DNA from: Clostridiales bacterium | Lineage (GTDB): Bacteria; Bacillota; Clostridia; Peptostreptococcales; Anaerovoracaceae | Length of the DNA: 57,539 nucleotides | Direction of reading: 5' to 3' | NCBI GenBank assembly: GCA_022773945.1 | Contig: JALFNS010000031.1 | Coordinates: forward strand, 1-57,539 | Part shown: one piece after another, positions 34,561 to 43,223 of the stretch | How positions within the stretch are numbered: the stretch's first letter is position 1 | Layout: each line of letters begins with the position of its first letter | The notes under the pieces: generated by a model | Told to the model about the DNA's origin: nothing | Databases searched by the model: none | The model's input: only the letters and a program-made list of their open reading frames with translations | Translations under genes and position numbers: made by a program

Positions 34561-34594
34561 AGGCAGGTTTTTAGACCTGTCTTTATTGTTTTCC
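34561..34594 (+). terminator. Riboswitch expression-platform terminator
   Basis: GGCAGGT (34562-34568) pairs with ACCTGTC (34575-34581) and is followed by a T-rich tract ending in TTTT. It would cut transcription before the BMP gene when the aptamer is occupied. Confidence 0.7.
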
Positions 34595-34620
34595 AGGATT
34601 TTCATTTAAGGAGGAGAAGA

Positions 34621-35829
34621 ATGAAAAAGAAAGTATTATCATTAGTACTTGCATTCATGATGATTTTCGCATTTTCGGCAGTTCTGACCGGATGCGGCGG
34701 ATCAGATGACGGTGCAGAGGATTCAGGCTTCAAGGTTGGATTCATCTGTCTCCATGACGAAAACTCAACTTACGACAAGAACTTTATCGACGCTGCCAAC
34801 GCTGCATGTGAGAATCTGGGCGTTGAAGCTGTTATCAAGACAAACATCCCTGAAGGACAGGAATGCTACGATGCCGCTGCTGAGCTGGTTGACGCAGGCT
34901 GCGGAATCATCTTCGCAGACTCATTCGGTCACGAGGACTTCATGATTCAGGCTGCCAAGGATTTCCCTGACGTGCAGTTCTGCCACTCAACAGGAACTAA
35001 GGCTCACACTGAGGGTCTTGACAACTATCACAATGCATTCGCATCAATCTACGAGGGAAGATATCTCGCAGGTATCGCTGCAGGAATGAAGATCAACGAG
35101 ATGATCGATGCCGGCGACATCACTGCTGACCAGGCCAAGATTGGATATGTTGGCGCATTCACATATGCAGAGGTAGTATCAGGCTACACTTCATTCTTCC
35201 TCGGCGCTCGTTCCGTATGCGAATCAGCTACTATGGAAGTAACATTCACAGGATCATGGTATGACGAAGCTCTCGAGAAGGAAGCTGCCAACAAGCTGAT
35301 GGACGACGGCTGCATACTCATCTCACAGCACGCTGACTCCATGGGAGCTCCTACAGCATGCGAGAAGAAGGGCGTTCCTAACGTATCATACAACGGAAGC
35401 ACTCAGGATGCATGCCCTAACACATTCATCGTATCCTCAAGAATCGACTGGACACCTTACTATGAATATGCTATCGATGCTGCCATGAACGGCGAAGCAA
35501 TCGATGCAGACTGGACAGGAAATCTGGAGACCGGATCGGTAGTACTCACAGACATCAACGAAGACGTTGCTGCTGAGGGAACTGCAGATGCTATTGAAGA
35601 AGCAAAGGCTAAGCTGGAGTCGGGCGAGTTGCAGGTATTCGACACTGCAACGTTCACAGTTGAAGGCAAGGCTCTTGATTCATACAAGGCAGACGTTGAC
35701 ACAGATGCTGACTACACAGCTGATACAGAAGTTATTGAAGACGGCGCATTCATGGAATCAAAATTCAGATCAGCCCCTTACTTCGATGTTCAGATTGACG
35801 GCATCAAGCTGCTTGACCAGAAATTCTAA
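34621..35829 (+). CDS. BMP-family nucleoside-binding lipoprotein
   Basis: The extracellular substrate-binding lipoprotein of a purine nucleoside ABC importer (Bmp/PnrA family), 402 residues. A lipoprotein signal peptide ends in the lipobox LTGC (Cys about residue 26). The mature part begins KVGFICLHDENSTYDKNF and has the family segments YEGRYLAGIAAGM and KIGYVGAFTYAEV. AAGGAGGAG precedes the ATG at 34621; earlier in-frame starts lie inside the terminator region. Codon use looks optimised for high expression. The upstream guanine riboswitch and the following ATPase and permease genes show it acts in purine uptake. Confidence 0.88.
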   Translation: MKKKVLSLVLAFMMIFAFSAVLTGCGGSDDGAEDSGFKVGFICLHDENSTYDKNFIDAANAACENLGVEAVIKTNIPEGQECYDAAAELVDAGCGIIFADSFGHEDFMIQAAKDFPDVQFCHSTGTKAHTEGLDNYHNAFASIYEGRYLAGIAAGMKINEMIDAGDITADQAKIGYVGAFTYAEVVSGYTSFFLGARSVCESATMEVTFTGSWYDEALEKEAANKLMDDGCILISQHADSMGAPTACEKKGVPNVSYNGSTQDACPNTFIVSSRIDWTPYYEYAIDAAMNGEAIDADWTGNLETGSVVLTDINEDVAAEGTADAIEEAKAKLESGELQVFDTATFTVEGKALDSYKADVDTDADYTADTEVIEDGAFMESKFRSAPYFDVQIDGIKLLDQKF

Positions 35830-35852
35830 ATAAAATTTACATACCAGCGGAA

Positions 35853-35875
35853 GCCCCGGTTTTAGCCGGGGTTTT
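35853..35875 (+). terminator. Intra-operon terminator or mRNA-stabilising hairpin
   Basis: CCCCGG (35854-35859) pairs with CCGGGG (35866-35871) and is followed by TTTT. Outer bases ACCA and TGGT extend the fold. It lies between the lipoprotein gene and the ATPase gene, and could set a higher level of lipoprotein than transporter. Confidence 0.65.
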
Positions 35876-35919
35876 CGTGGTATAATATGAACATTATTTC
35901 AGGAAAGGTGTTGATTAAT

Positions 35920-37458
35920 TTGGCCAACAGAGAAGTGGCAGTGTCCATGCGGGACGTTACTAAAACCTTCGGTTCGGTGGTAGCCAACAACAAAGTCAGT
36001 CTTGACATATATCGCGGTGAGATTCTGTCACTGCTGGGCGAAAACGGCAGCGGAAAGACCACGCTTATGAATATGCTGTCGGGAATATACTACCCGGATG
36101 AAGGCGAGATAAGCATATACGGCAAACCGGCATCCATCCATTCTCCGAGAGAGGCATTCGAATACGGAATAGGAATGATACATCAGCATTTCAAGCTTGT
36201 TGATGTGTTCACTGCCGCCGAGAACATAGTTCTGGGTCTCAAGGAGGAGGGCAGACTGAATCTGGAGCAGGCATCGGTTAAAATCCGCGAGATATGCGAC
36301 AAGTACGGATTCGAAATAGATCCTCAGCAGAAAATCTACAACATGTCGGTTTCACAGAAACAGACGGTTGAAATAGTCAAGGTGCTCTACAGGGGCGCGG
36401 ACATACTCATCCTTGACGAGCCGACCGCCGTGCTCACCCCTCAGGAGACAGAGAAGCTCTTCGCAGTGCTCAGAAACATGAAGGAAGCCGGCAAGACGGT
36501 TGTAATTATAACCCACAAGCTCCACGAAGTGCTTGCCATATCAGACAGAGTGGCAGTCCTTCGCAAAGGCGAGTTCATAGGAGATATGGTAACCGCCGAG
36601 ACAAACGAGCAGGAAATGACCAACATGATGGTGGGAAGACAGGTTTCTCTCAATATCGACAGACCGGAGCCTGTAAACCCGAAGCCGAGAATCAGAGTTG
36701 AGGGACTGACGGTAAAGAGTCAGGACGGACTGACGAAACTGGATGATGTTTCCTTCACTGCCAATTCCGGTGAAATTCTGGGAATAGCGGGAATATCCGG
36801 CTGCGGACAGAAGGAGCTCCTGGAAGCAATCGCAGGGCTTCAGCCTGTTGAGTCGGGAACCATATCCTACATAGACGATGATGGGGGAAAGGATGAGCTC
36901 ATAGGCAAGGATCCTCTCCAGATTGCCGCTATGGGAGTGGCACTCTCCTTCGTTCCCGAGGACAGACTGGGTATGGGCCTGGTTGCCAATATGGACCTGA
37001 CGGACAATATGATGCTCCGTTCCTTCAGACGCGGCAAATCCATGTTCACGGACAGGAAGACACCGAGGAAGCTGGCGGAGAAGGTTGTTGAGGAGCTGGA
37101 AGTCAATACGCCGAGCACATCAACACCTGTCAGGAAGCTGAGCGGAGGAAACGTTCAGAAGGTTCTCGTAGGACGTGAGATAGCCTCAGCTCCTACAGTG
37201 CTTCTGTCGGCCTACATTGTCAGGGGTCTGGACATCAACTCTTCATATACGATATATGACCTTCTCAACAGGCAGAAGCAGAAAGGCGTTGCCGTAATCT
37301 ATGTGGGCGAGGATCTGGACGTACTCATGGAACTCAGCGACAGAATACTCGTTCTGTGCGGCGGCAAGGTAAGCGGCATAGTAGAAGGTAAAACTGCGGA
37401 TAAGAATCAGATAGGTATGATGATGACTAAACTTGGAGGAGGTAAGGACAATGAGTAA
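35920..37458 (+). CDS. Nucleoside ABC transporter, double ATPase subunit
   Basis: A twin-domain ABC ATPase (RbsA/NupO type) that powers purine nucleoside uptake, about 512 residues. The first domain has intact Walker A GENGSGKTT, signature-like MSVSQKQ and Walker B ILILDEPTA. The second has a degenerate Walker A (GISGCGQKE), signature LSGGNVQ and a strongly altered Walker B (VLLSAYIVRGLD). The start is uncertain. I prefer TTG at 35920 because it places the first domain at the usual distance from the N-terminus and follows AGGAAAGG; TTG at 35911 or ATG at 35887 are alternatives. Its last 8 bp overlap the first permease gene. Confidence 0.85.
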   Translation: MANREVAVSMRDVTKTFGSVVANNKVSLDIYRGEILSLLGENGSGKTTLMNMLSGIYYPDEGEISIYGKPASIHSPREAFEYGIGMIHQHFKLVDVFTAAENIVLGLKEEGRLNLEQASVKIREICDKYGFEIDPQQKIYNMSVSQKQTVEIVKVLYRGADILILDEPTAVLTPQETEKLFAVLRNMKEAGKTVVIITHKLHEVLAISDRVAVLRKGEFIGDMVTAETNEQEMTNMMVGRQVSLNIDRPEPVNPKPRIRVEGLTVKSQDGLTKLDDVSFTANSGEILGIAGISGCGQKELLEAIAGLQPVESGTISYIDDDGGKDELIGKDPLQIAAMGVALSFVPEDRLGMGLVANMDLTDNMMLRSFRRGKSMFTDRKTPRKLAEKVVEELEVNTPSTSTPVRKLSGGNVQKVLVGREIASAPTVLLSAYIVRGLDINSSYTIYDLLNRQKQKGVAVIYVGEDLDVLMELSDRILVLCGGKVSGIVEGKTADKNQIGMMMTKLGGGKDNE

Positions 37459-38554
37459 AAAACACAGCGAGCCTCTTCTTCACATAACAAAGAGAAAGGA
37501 TCTGCCCTTCACAAAAACGTGGGCAATCAGAATCGGAGCCATTATAGCGGCGCTTATAGTTTGCGCCATAGTGACTACGGCACTCACCGGCCTCAACCCT
37601 CTCAGCGTTTTCGGAACTCTTGTATACGGAGCTGTGGGAACGGAGAGAAAGGCATGGATTCTCCTCAAGGAGCTTGCCGTGCTCCTGAGCATTTCACTGG
37701 CTCTCACTCCGGCTTTCAAGATGAAGTTCTGGAATCTGGGAGGAGAAGGCCAGGTTCTCATGGGAGCATGGGCTACGGCACTTTGCATGATATACATGGG
37801 CGATCTGATACCTTCCGGGCTGCTTATAATAGTATGTCTGGCGGCTGCCGTTATCTGCGGCGCCCTGTGGGCCCTCATACCGGCCTTCTTCAAGGCGAAG
37901 TGGAACACCAATGAAACACTGTTCACCCTCATGATGAACTATGTGGCCATTCAGCTGGTGGCGTACTTCGTAATAATCTGGGAAGTTCCGAAGGGCTCCG
38001 GCAAGGTTGGAATAATCAATCAGTCAACAAATGCAGGATGGCTTCCGTATATAGGAACCAACAGCTATATCCTCGTAATTCTCTTCGTGGCCGTTATAAC
38101 TGCAGGCATGTTTATATACTTGAAGTACAGCAAGCACGGATATGAGATATCCGTAGTGGGAGAAAGCCAGAGAACGGCAAGCTACGTGGGAATCAAGGTT
38201 GACCGCGTTATTATGAGAACCCTCATTCTCTCGGGAGCAATATGCGGATTCACGGGATGGATGATGGTATCGGGAATAGACCACACCATAACAACCACTC
38301 TGGCGGGAGGCAGAGGCTTCCTGGGCATAATGGTGTCCTGGCTGGCCCAGTTCAATGTGGTGGCGATGATTTTCGCCAGTCTGCTCATAGTTTTCCTCTC
38401 ACAGGGAGCAGGGGAGATATCCACTATATTCGGGCTTAACCAGTCCTTCGCCGATATACTGACGGGAATAATACTCTTCTTCATTATAGGATGCGAGTTT
38501 TTCATAAATTACAAGGTTCATATAAGAAAGAAATCAGGAAAGGAGGAAGCGTAG
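37451..38554 (+). CDS. Nucleoside ABC transporter permease 1
   Basis: A 367-residue polytopic permease of the BPD_transp_2 family (NupP/YufP-like), with about nine hydrophobic segments after a charged N-terminus. The family segment FWNLGGEGQVLMGAW is near 97, and GITLxxGGRGF-like TLAGGRGFLGIMVSWLAQ is near 284. GGAGGTAA precedes the ATG at 37451, inside the end of the ATPase gene. It pairs with the next permease to form the membrane channel for the BMP-bound nucleoside. Confidence 0.87.
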   Translation: MSKKHSEPLLHITKRKDLPFTKTWAIRIGAIIAALIVCAIVTTALTGLNPLSVFGTLVYGAVGTERKAWILLKELAVLLSISLALTPAFKMKFWNLGGEGQVLMGAWATALCMIYMGDLIPSGLLIIVCLAAAVICGALWALIPAFFKAKWNTNETLFTLMMNYVAIQLVAYFVIIWEVPKGSGKVGIINQSTNAGWLPYIGTNSYILVILFVAVITAGMFIYLKYSKHGYEISVVGESQRTASYVGIKVDRVIMRTLILSGAICGFTGWMMVSGIDHTITTTLAGGRGFLGIMVSWLAQFNVVAMIFASLLIVFLSQGAGEISTIFGLNQSFADILTGIILFFIIGCEFFINYKVHIRKKSGKEEA

Positions 38555-39541
38555 ATGTTTGATCTGGTTGCTTTTATCCCCAGAGCTATAGTTCAGGGAA
38601 TGCCCCTCCTCTTCGGATGTACGGGTGAGACTATTTCAGAGAAGGCGGGAAGTCTTAATCTGGGAATCCCGGGTGTAATGTACGTAGGCGGAATATGCGG
38701 CGTTATAGGCTCGTTCCTCTATGAGCAGAACTGCAGCGGAGAGCTCAATGCTTTTCTGGCCATATTCATTCCGATGCTTTCATGTATTCTGGGTTCGCTT
38801 CTGATGGGACTGCTCTTCAGCGTGCTTACGGTAACGCTGAGGGCCAATCAGAATGTTGTGGGTCTGGCCATGACCACCTTCGGTGTGGGCTTCGGCAATT
38901 TCTTCGGTGGCTCTCTAATGAAGCTCACCGGAAGCTCTGTGCCGTCGATTGCGCTGTCAAAGACGAGTCACTTCTTCAGCAGAAGTCTGCCTTTCGCAGG
39001 TGATCTGGGATGGTTCGGCAAGATATTCTTTTCCTACGGATTCCTGACTTATCTGGCAGTGGCCATAGCCATAGTAACAGGCTATGTGCTCACGCATACC
39101 AGAACCGGACTCAATCTCCGTGCAGTCGGTGAGAATCCGGCTACTGCAGATGCGGCGGGAATCAATGTTAACAGATACAAGTACGTGGCAATATGTGCAG
39201 GCTGCATGATAGCAGGTCTGGGCGGGCTCTTCTATGTTATGGACTACGCCAGCGGCGTATGGTCCAACGATGCCTTCGGTGACAGAGGATGGCTGGCTAT
39301 AGCCCTGGTAATATTCACGCTGTGGAAGCCTAACATAGCCATATTCGGTTCCATTCTCTTCGGAGGACTCTACATTCTCAACCTGTTTATACCGGGTGCG
39401 GGAATGGCGGTTAAGGAACTGTACAAGATGCTTCCTTATCTGGTTACCATAATCGTTCTGGTATTCACCAGCGTCAGGAAGAGGAGAGAGGATCAGCCAC
39501 CTGAAAGTCTGGGACTGCCATACTTCAGGGAAGATCGATGA
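38555..39541 (+). CDS. Nucleoside ABC transporter permease 2
   Basis: A 328-residue polytopic permease (NupQ/YufQ-like). It shows the family start ATG then AIVQGMPLLFGCTGETISEK split by the membrane anchor, SLNLGIPGVMYVGG near 31-44, and the conserved RAVGENPATADAAGINV near 190-206. AGGAAAGGAGG precedes the start directly after the first permease stop. It completes a BMP-ATPase-permease-permease purine uptake system. Confidence 0.87.
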   Translation: MFDLVAFIPRAIVQGMPLLFGCTGETISEKAGSLNLGIPGVMYVGGICGVIGSFLYEQNCSGELNAFLAIFIPMLSCILGSLLMGLLFSVLTVTLRANQNVVGLAMTTFGVGFGNFFGGSLMKLTGSSVPSIALSKTSHFFSRSLPFAGDLGWFGKIFFSYGFLTYLAVAIAIVTGYVLTHTRTGLNLRAVGENPATADAAGINVNRYKYVAICAGCMIAGLGGLFYVMDYASGVWSNDAFGDRGWLAIALVIFTLWKPNIAIFGSILFGGLYILNLFIPGAGMAVKELYKMLPYLVTIIVLVFTSVRKRREDQPPESLGLPYFREDR

Positions 39542-39550
39542 AGCGTAAGC

Positions 39551-42500
39551 ATGCTTAATGTATATTACGGGGACAACACCCGAAACAGAGAAAAATTCAT
39601 ATTTGACAGAATAGATCCCGGTGAGAGGACGATTCTCATCGTGCCGGATCAGTATTCACTCAGGGCGGAGCAGCTCGCTTTCGAGTATCTGGGAACCGAC
39701 AGTTTCCTGAATCTCATGGTGGCTGACTTCTCCTCCCTGGGGCACAAGGTTGTCAGCAAGGCGGGAATTCGCGAGGACAGGCTTATAGACAAGTACGGAA
39801 GACATATGATTCTTTCGGAGATAATCGAAAACCTGTCCCCAGAGCTCACTGTGTTCGGCAGGGAGAAGAATGCGAATTCCTTCGTCAGCAGCATGAACGA
39901 TATGATATCGGGAATGAAGCGGCAGGGCCTGACTCCGAAGGATCTCGAAGGGTATTTCGAGAACGGTGAGGAAGAGGGCTGGCTGGGCTGCAAGCTCAGG
40001 GACATATGCAGCATATATTCCGCCTACGAGGATGCTGTTGCGGACAAGTATGTGGATCCGGAGGATTACATACGGCTCTACGGGGAACTTATGTCACAAT
40101 CAGAAATAATAAGGGGAGCGTCAATCTGGATATACGGATTTGACACGTTCACTCCCCTTAATTTTCTTATAATAAGGAAGCTGGCCGAAGGGGCGGCTTC
40201 TGTTAACGTGGTCGTAACCTGGGAACCGGAGGAAGTTTCGGGAGAGAGGCCTCGGGATGCCAGAATCATCCTTCCGGGAGAAGGTGAAGGTCTGTTCGCT
40301 TTATCCGGATATATAATGAAGGTTCTCGAAGAAGCGGCAGATGAGGACGGAATTCCCTACAGTGCAGTTTCCATGGATGAGATGGAGGTCTGCGATGAGC
40401 AGCCCTCGGGACTCTGGGAGAATCCTTCGTCTGAATCGATAAGCCTCGTGGAGACCACCGGAGTCTATGATGAGGCGGAGCGTGCCGCCCTCTACATAAT
40501 GAAGCTGGTGAGAGATGAAGGCTTCAGATTCGGAGATATCGCTGTCATATGCAATGATACGGAGCTGAGAGGGGACATTCTGGATAGGACGCTGAGAAGA
40601 TGGGGAATACCGTGTTTCGCCGATACTAGGAGAAAGGTTCTTCATCAGCCGGCTGTGAGCTTTATTATGGCCCTGCTGGAGATGACCGTATCCGGGATAA
40701 GAAGCGACAGTGTCATAACCATGTTCAAGACGGGTCTCTGGGACATAGAGAGCCGTGACTGCGAGCTTGTGGAAAATTACATAAGTGAGTACAGAATCAG
40801 AAGCTCCGCCTGGAACAGGGAATTCACCGGTAACAGAGGTGACTACACTCCTGAGGAGATGGCGAAGCTTAATGAAATACGCGAGAGGACCGTCTCCTTC
40901 GTAAACAGTCTCAAGGACGAGATGGGCAGACGAAACACTGCCGGAGAGAAGATAAGAGGACTGTATTCCTTCCTGGAGGACAGCATGTCCATGAGGGACA
41001 GAATAGCGGAGCTTGTTGACAGGCAGCGTGAGCTGGGTCTGGCGGAGGCTGCCGCGGAGACGGCCCAGAGCTGGAACATAATATGTGAAGTCTTCGATCA
41101 GATAGTGAGGATAGCCGGAGAGCGGCGACTGTCAAATGAAACCCTCTCATCTCTCGTTTCGGCAGGTTTCGAGGAGATGGAGATAGGAATAGTGCCTCAG
41201 ACCGGCGACTGCGTGATAATAGGAACGATGCAGAGAACAAGGCTCAGCTCGGTAAGAGCCCTTATCGTGACGGGAGCCAATGAGGGCATTCTTCCCGCAG
41301 GACGAAGCAGCGGAGGACTTCTCAGCATGAGAGAGCTTCGCAGGCTTGAGGAGATGGATATTGCGATTGCCGGAAATGAGGAAATGGCAAGGCAGGAGGA
41401 GCAGCTGGCAATGTACAGAATGTTCTCGGCTCCGAGGGAGAAGCTTTATGTGAGCTGCGCTCTTTCGGATCATGAAGGGAAGAGCATAGCCCCGGCGGGG
41501 GTGTTTCTGACTTTGCAGGAGCTGCTGGGAGAAGAGGCGGTATCGCGCCATATCGATTCCTGCGAATATATCGCATCTCCGGGGGCATCGATGCCTTATG
41601 TTGCCGATGCGGTGCGTGAGTACGGCGACAGGGGAGAGATAGATAATGAGTGGCTGCATGCCATAAGATGGTACAGAGACAATATGCCTGAGAGATACGA
41701 GCTTCTCCTTAAAGGGGCAGGCTTCTCAAACAGGGTTGAGCCTCTGGGAGAGGAACTGGCGGACGAGATCTTCACGCGAGACGGAGAAACGCTTTATGCC
41801 AGCGCATCCCGTCTGGAGAGATACAGCAGCTGTCCTTTCATGCACTTCATGGACTACGGCCTGCGTGTCAGAGAAGAGAGGGAGTTCAGCGTCGACGCAC
41901 GCGATATAGGAACTCTGTATCACGAATGCATCATGAAATTTTCGGAGCGGCTGACTTCGGGCGAGGGCAAAGGCATCAGGGGTGAGAATTCCCCGTGGAT
42001 GAGAATTACCAGGCAGGAGTGCAGCGATCTTATAGGCGAGATTCTTCAGGAGGACAGAAGTCTTAACGGGGGAGTCTTCGAATCCGGCGGGGAGTCCGAG
42101 TTCCGCATGAAGCGCGTGCAGGATGTGTGCTCGGACGTGGCCTGGGCTCTGGTCTGTCAGGTGAGAAGCGGCTCCGTAAGAGAGATGCATTTCGAGGAGA
42201 AGTTCCGCAGGGAAACGGCTGACGGAGATAAAAAAACGGTGGTCACAGGTGCCATCGACAGGCTGGATGTCATAGATGTGGAGGAGGATGATATGAACCC
42301 TCCGCGCAGAGCTCTGAGGATAATAGATTACAAGACCGGGAACAATTCCGTGAATCCGGAGTATTTCAGAAGCGGATATAAGCTCCAGCTGACCATGTAC
42401 ATGAACGAGGCTCTGGAGAGAATCAAGGCGGATCCGGCGGGAATATACTATTTCAAGATTCACGATTTCATGGAAAAGAAGGATTCAGGCGGCGCTCTCG

Positions 42501-42904
42501 ACGACAGACTGAGGAAGGCCTACAGACTGGAGGGCATAGTTCCCGATAACTTCAGGACGATATGTGCCATGGACAGAGGGATGGAACAGGCTGCAGCTGC
42601 GAACAGGGGAATCGCTTCCGAAGTCATCCCGGTAAAATATGTAAAGAAGGACGGTTGTTTCGCTTCGGCTTCAAAAGGCACGCTCATGGGCGAAGAGGAG
42701 TTCCGTGAGCTCTGTGACGAAACGGAGAAGCAGGTGGACAGAATCTGCGGAGAGATACGATCGGGCAGGATTGACATTTCCCCGGCGAGGGAGAAGACGG
42801 CAGACGCCGACGGCAAGCGGATGAACGCATGCAAATACTGCAGGTTCAGAAGCGTGTGCATGTTTGACAGAGCCTTCCCGGACTGTCGGTACCGGGACGT
42901 TTAA
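39551..42904 (+). CDS. addB: ATP-dependent nuclease subunit B (AddB)
   Basis: The AddB subunit of the AddAB helicase-nuclease that resects double-strand breaks for recombination, 1117 residues. The C-terminal RecB-like nuclease (about 780-1080) keeps GTLYHECIMKF and the catalytic IIDYKTGNN. The four iron-sulfur cysteines are in SCPFMHFM (about 766) and NACKYCRFRSVC (about 1095-1106). The N-terminal nucleotide-binding motif is degraded: the GxxGxGKT expected in Bacillus AddB is replaced by YYGDNTRNREK. addA, usually adjacent, is not downstream within the window. The gene starts 9 bp after the second permease, so it may share the purine-uptake transcript. Confidence 0.86.
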   Translation: MLNVYYGDNTRNREKFIFDRIDPGERTILIVPDQYSLRAEQLAFEYLGTDSFLNLMVADFSSLGHKVVSKAGIREDRLIDKYGRHMILSEIIENLSPELTVFGREKNANSFVSSMNDMISGMKRQGLTPKDLEGYFENGEEEGWLGCKLRDICSIYSAYEDAVADKYVDPEDYIRLYGELMSQSEIIRGASIWIYGFDTFTPLNFLIIRKLAEGAASVNVVVTWEPEEVSGERPRDARIILPGEGEGLFALSGYIMKVLEEAADEDGIPYSAVSMDEMEVCDEQPSGLWENPSSESISLVETTGVYDEAERAALYIMKLVRDEGFRFGDIAVICNDTELRGDILDRTLRRWGIPCFADTRRKVLHQPAVSFIMALLEMTVSGIRSDSVITMFKTGLWDIESRDCELVENYISEYRIRSSAWNREFTGNRGDYTPEEMAKLNEIRERTVSFVNSLKDEMGRRNTAGEKIRGLYSFLEDSMSMRDRIAELVDRQRELGLAEAAAETAQSWNIICEVFDQIVRIAGERRLSNETLSSLVSAGFEEMEIGIVPQTGDCVIIGTMQRTRLSSVRALIVTGANEGILPAGRSSGGLLSMRELRRLEEMDIAIAGNEEMARQEEQLAMYRMFSAPREKLYVSCALSDHEGKSIAPAGVFLTLQELLGEEAVSRHIDSCEYIASPGASMPYVADAVREYGDRGEIDNEWLHAIRWYRDNMPERYELLLKGAGFSNRVEPLGEELADEIFTRDGETLYASASRLERYSSCPFMHFMDYGLRVREEREFSVDARDIGTLYHECIMKFSERLTSGEGKGIRGENSPWMRITRQECSDLIGEILQEDRSLNGGVFESGGESEFRMKRVQDVCSDVAWALVCQVRSGSVREMHFEEKFRRETADGDKKTVVTGAIDRLDVIDVEEDDMNPPRRALRIIDYKTGNNSVNPEYFRSGYKLQLTMYMNEALERIKADPAGIYYFKIHDFMEKKDSGGALDDRLRKAYRLEGIVPDNFRTICAMDRGMEQAAAANRGIASEVIPVKYVKKDGCFASASKGTLMGEEEFRELCDETEKQVDRICGEIRSGRIDISPAREKTADADGKRMNACKYCRFRSVCMFDRAFPDCRYRDV

Positions 42905-42926
42905 AGCTGCTCCGTTTAGACATATT

Positions 42927-43090
42927 ATTATCTGTATTTCACAGTTTCCTTTATTTTGGATACATGCAGGCAGTGGTCCGAAAGGTACTGTTATCTAGAT
43001 TCTTGATTTCTTCCTGAAATAGATACAGACCACTCTTCACAGCGAAGATGGCTGTATCTATTTTTAATGATTTCTTCAATTCTGGACATA
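42927..43090. repeat. Spaced inverted-repeat array C2 (TGTATCTAT word)
   Basis: The words of array C1 recur here with the same phasing. Clear sites start at 42956 (TTGGATACA), 42990 (GTTATCTAG), 43019 (ATAGATACA, perfect) and 43053 (TGTATCTAT, perfect), steps 34, 29 and 34. Weak words at 42927 and 43082 continue the 29-bp rule. The perfect pair encloses CTTC-ACAGC-GAAG, giving a 43-nt hairpin. Cores at 42999-43018 and 43062-43081 share GATTTCTTC. Confidence 0.75.
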
Positions 43091-43112
43091 TTATTTCATT
43101 CATCTTTAAATT

Positions 43113-43159
43113 GATTTTACATAAGGCGGGTTTCAGATTTTACATTCAATCGGTATCAT
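43113..43159 (+). promoter_or_regulatory. Candidate Pho operator and promoter of the pst operon
   Basis: The 10-bp sequence GATTTTACAT occurs twice as a direct repeat at 43113-43122 and 43136-43145, a 23-bp step (about two helical turns). A TATCAT -10 box lies at 43154-43159 with no good -35, typical of activator-dependent promoters. A PhoB/PhoP response regulator is the likely binder by context; no such gene is in the window. Confidence 0.5.
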
Positions 43160-43223
43160 GAAGCTGTAAACGGAAGGGTATAGTAATTGAGAGGCACACG
43201 GGTGCCGGAAAGGATGTAAACAA

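Noticed and set aside
5491-43090. CRISPR arrays at the repeat loci
   Set aside because: The repeated words are only 9 bp, alternate in orientation and are divergent between loci; no cas genes are present.
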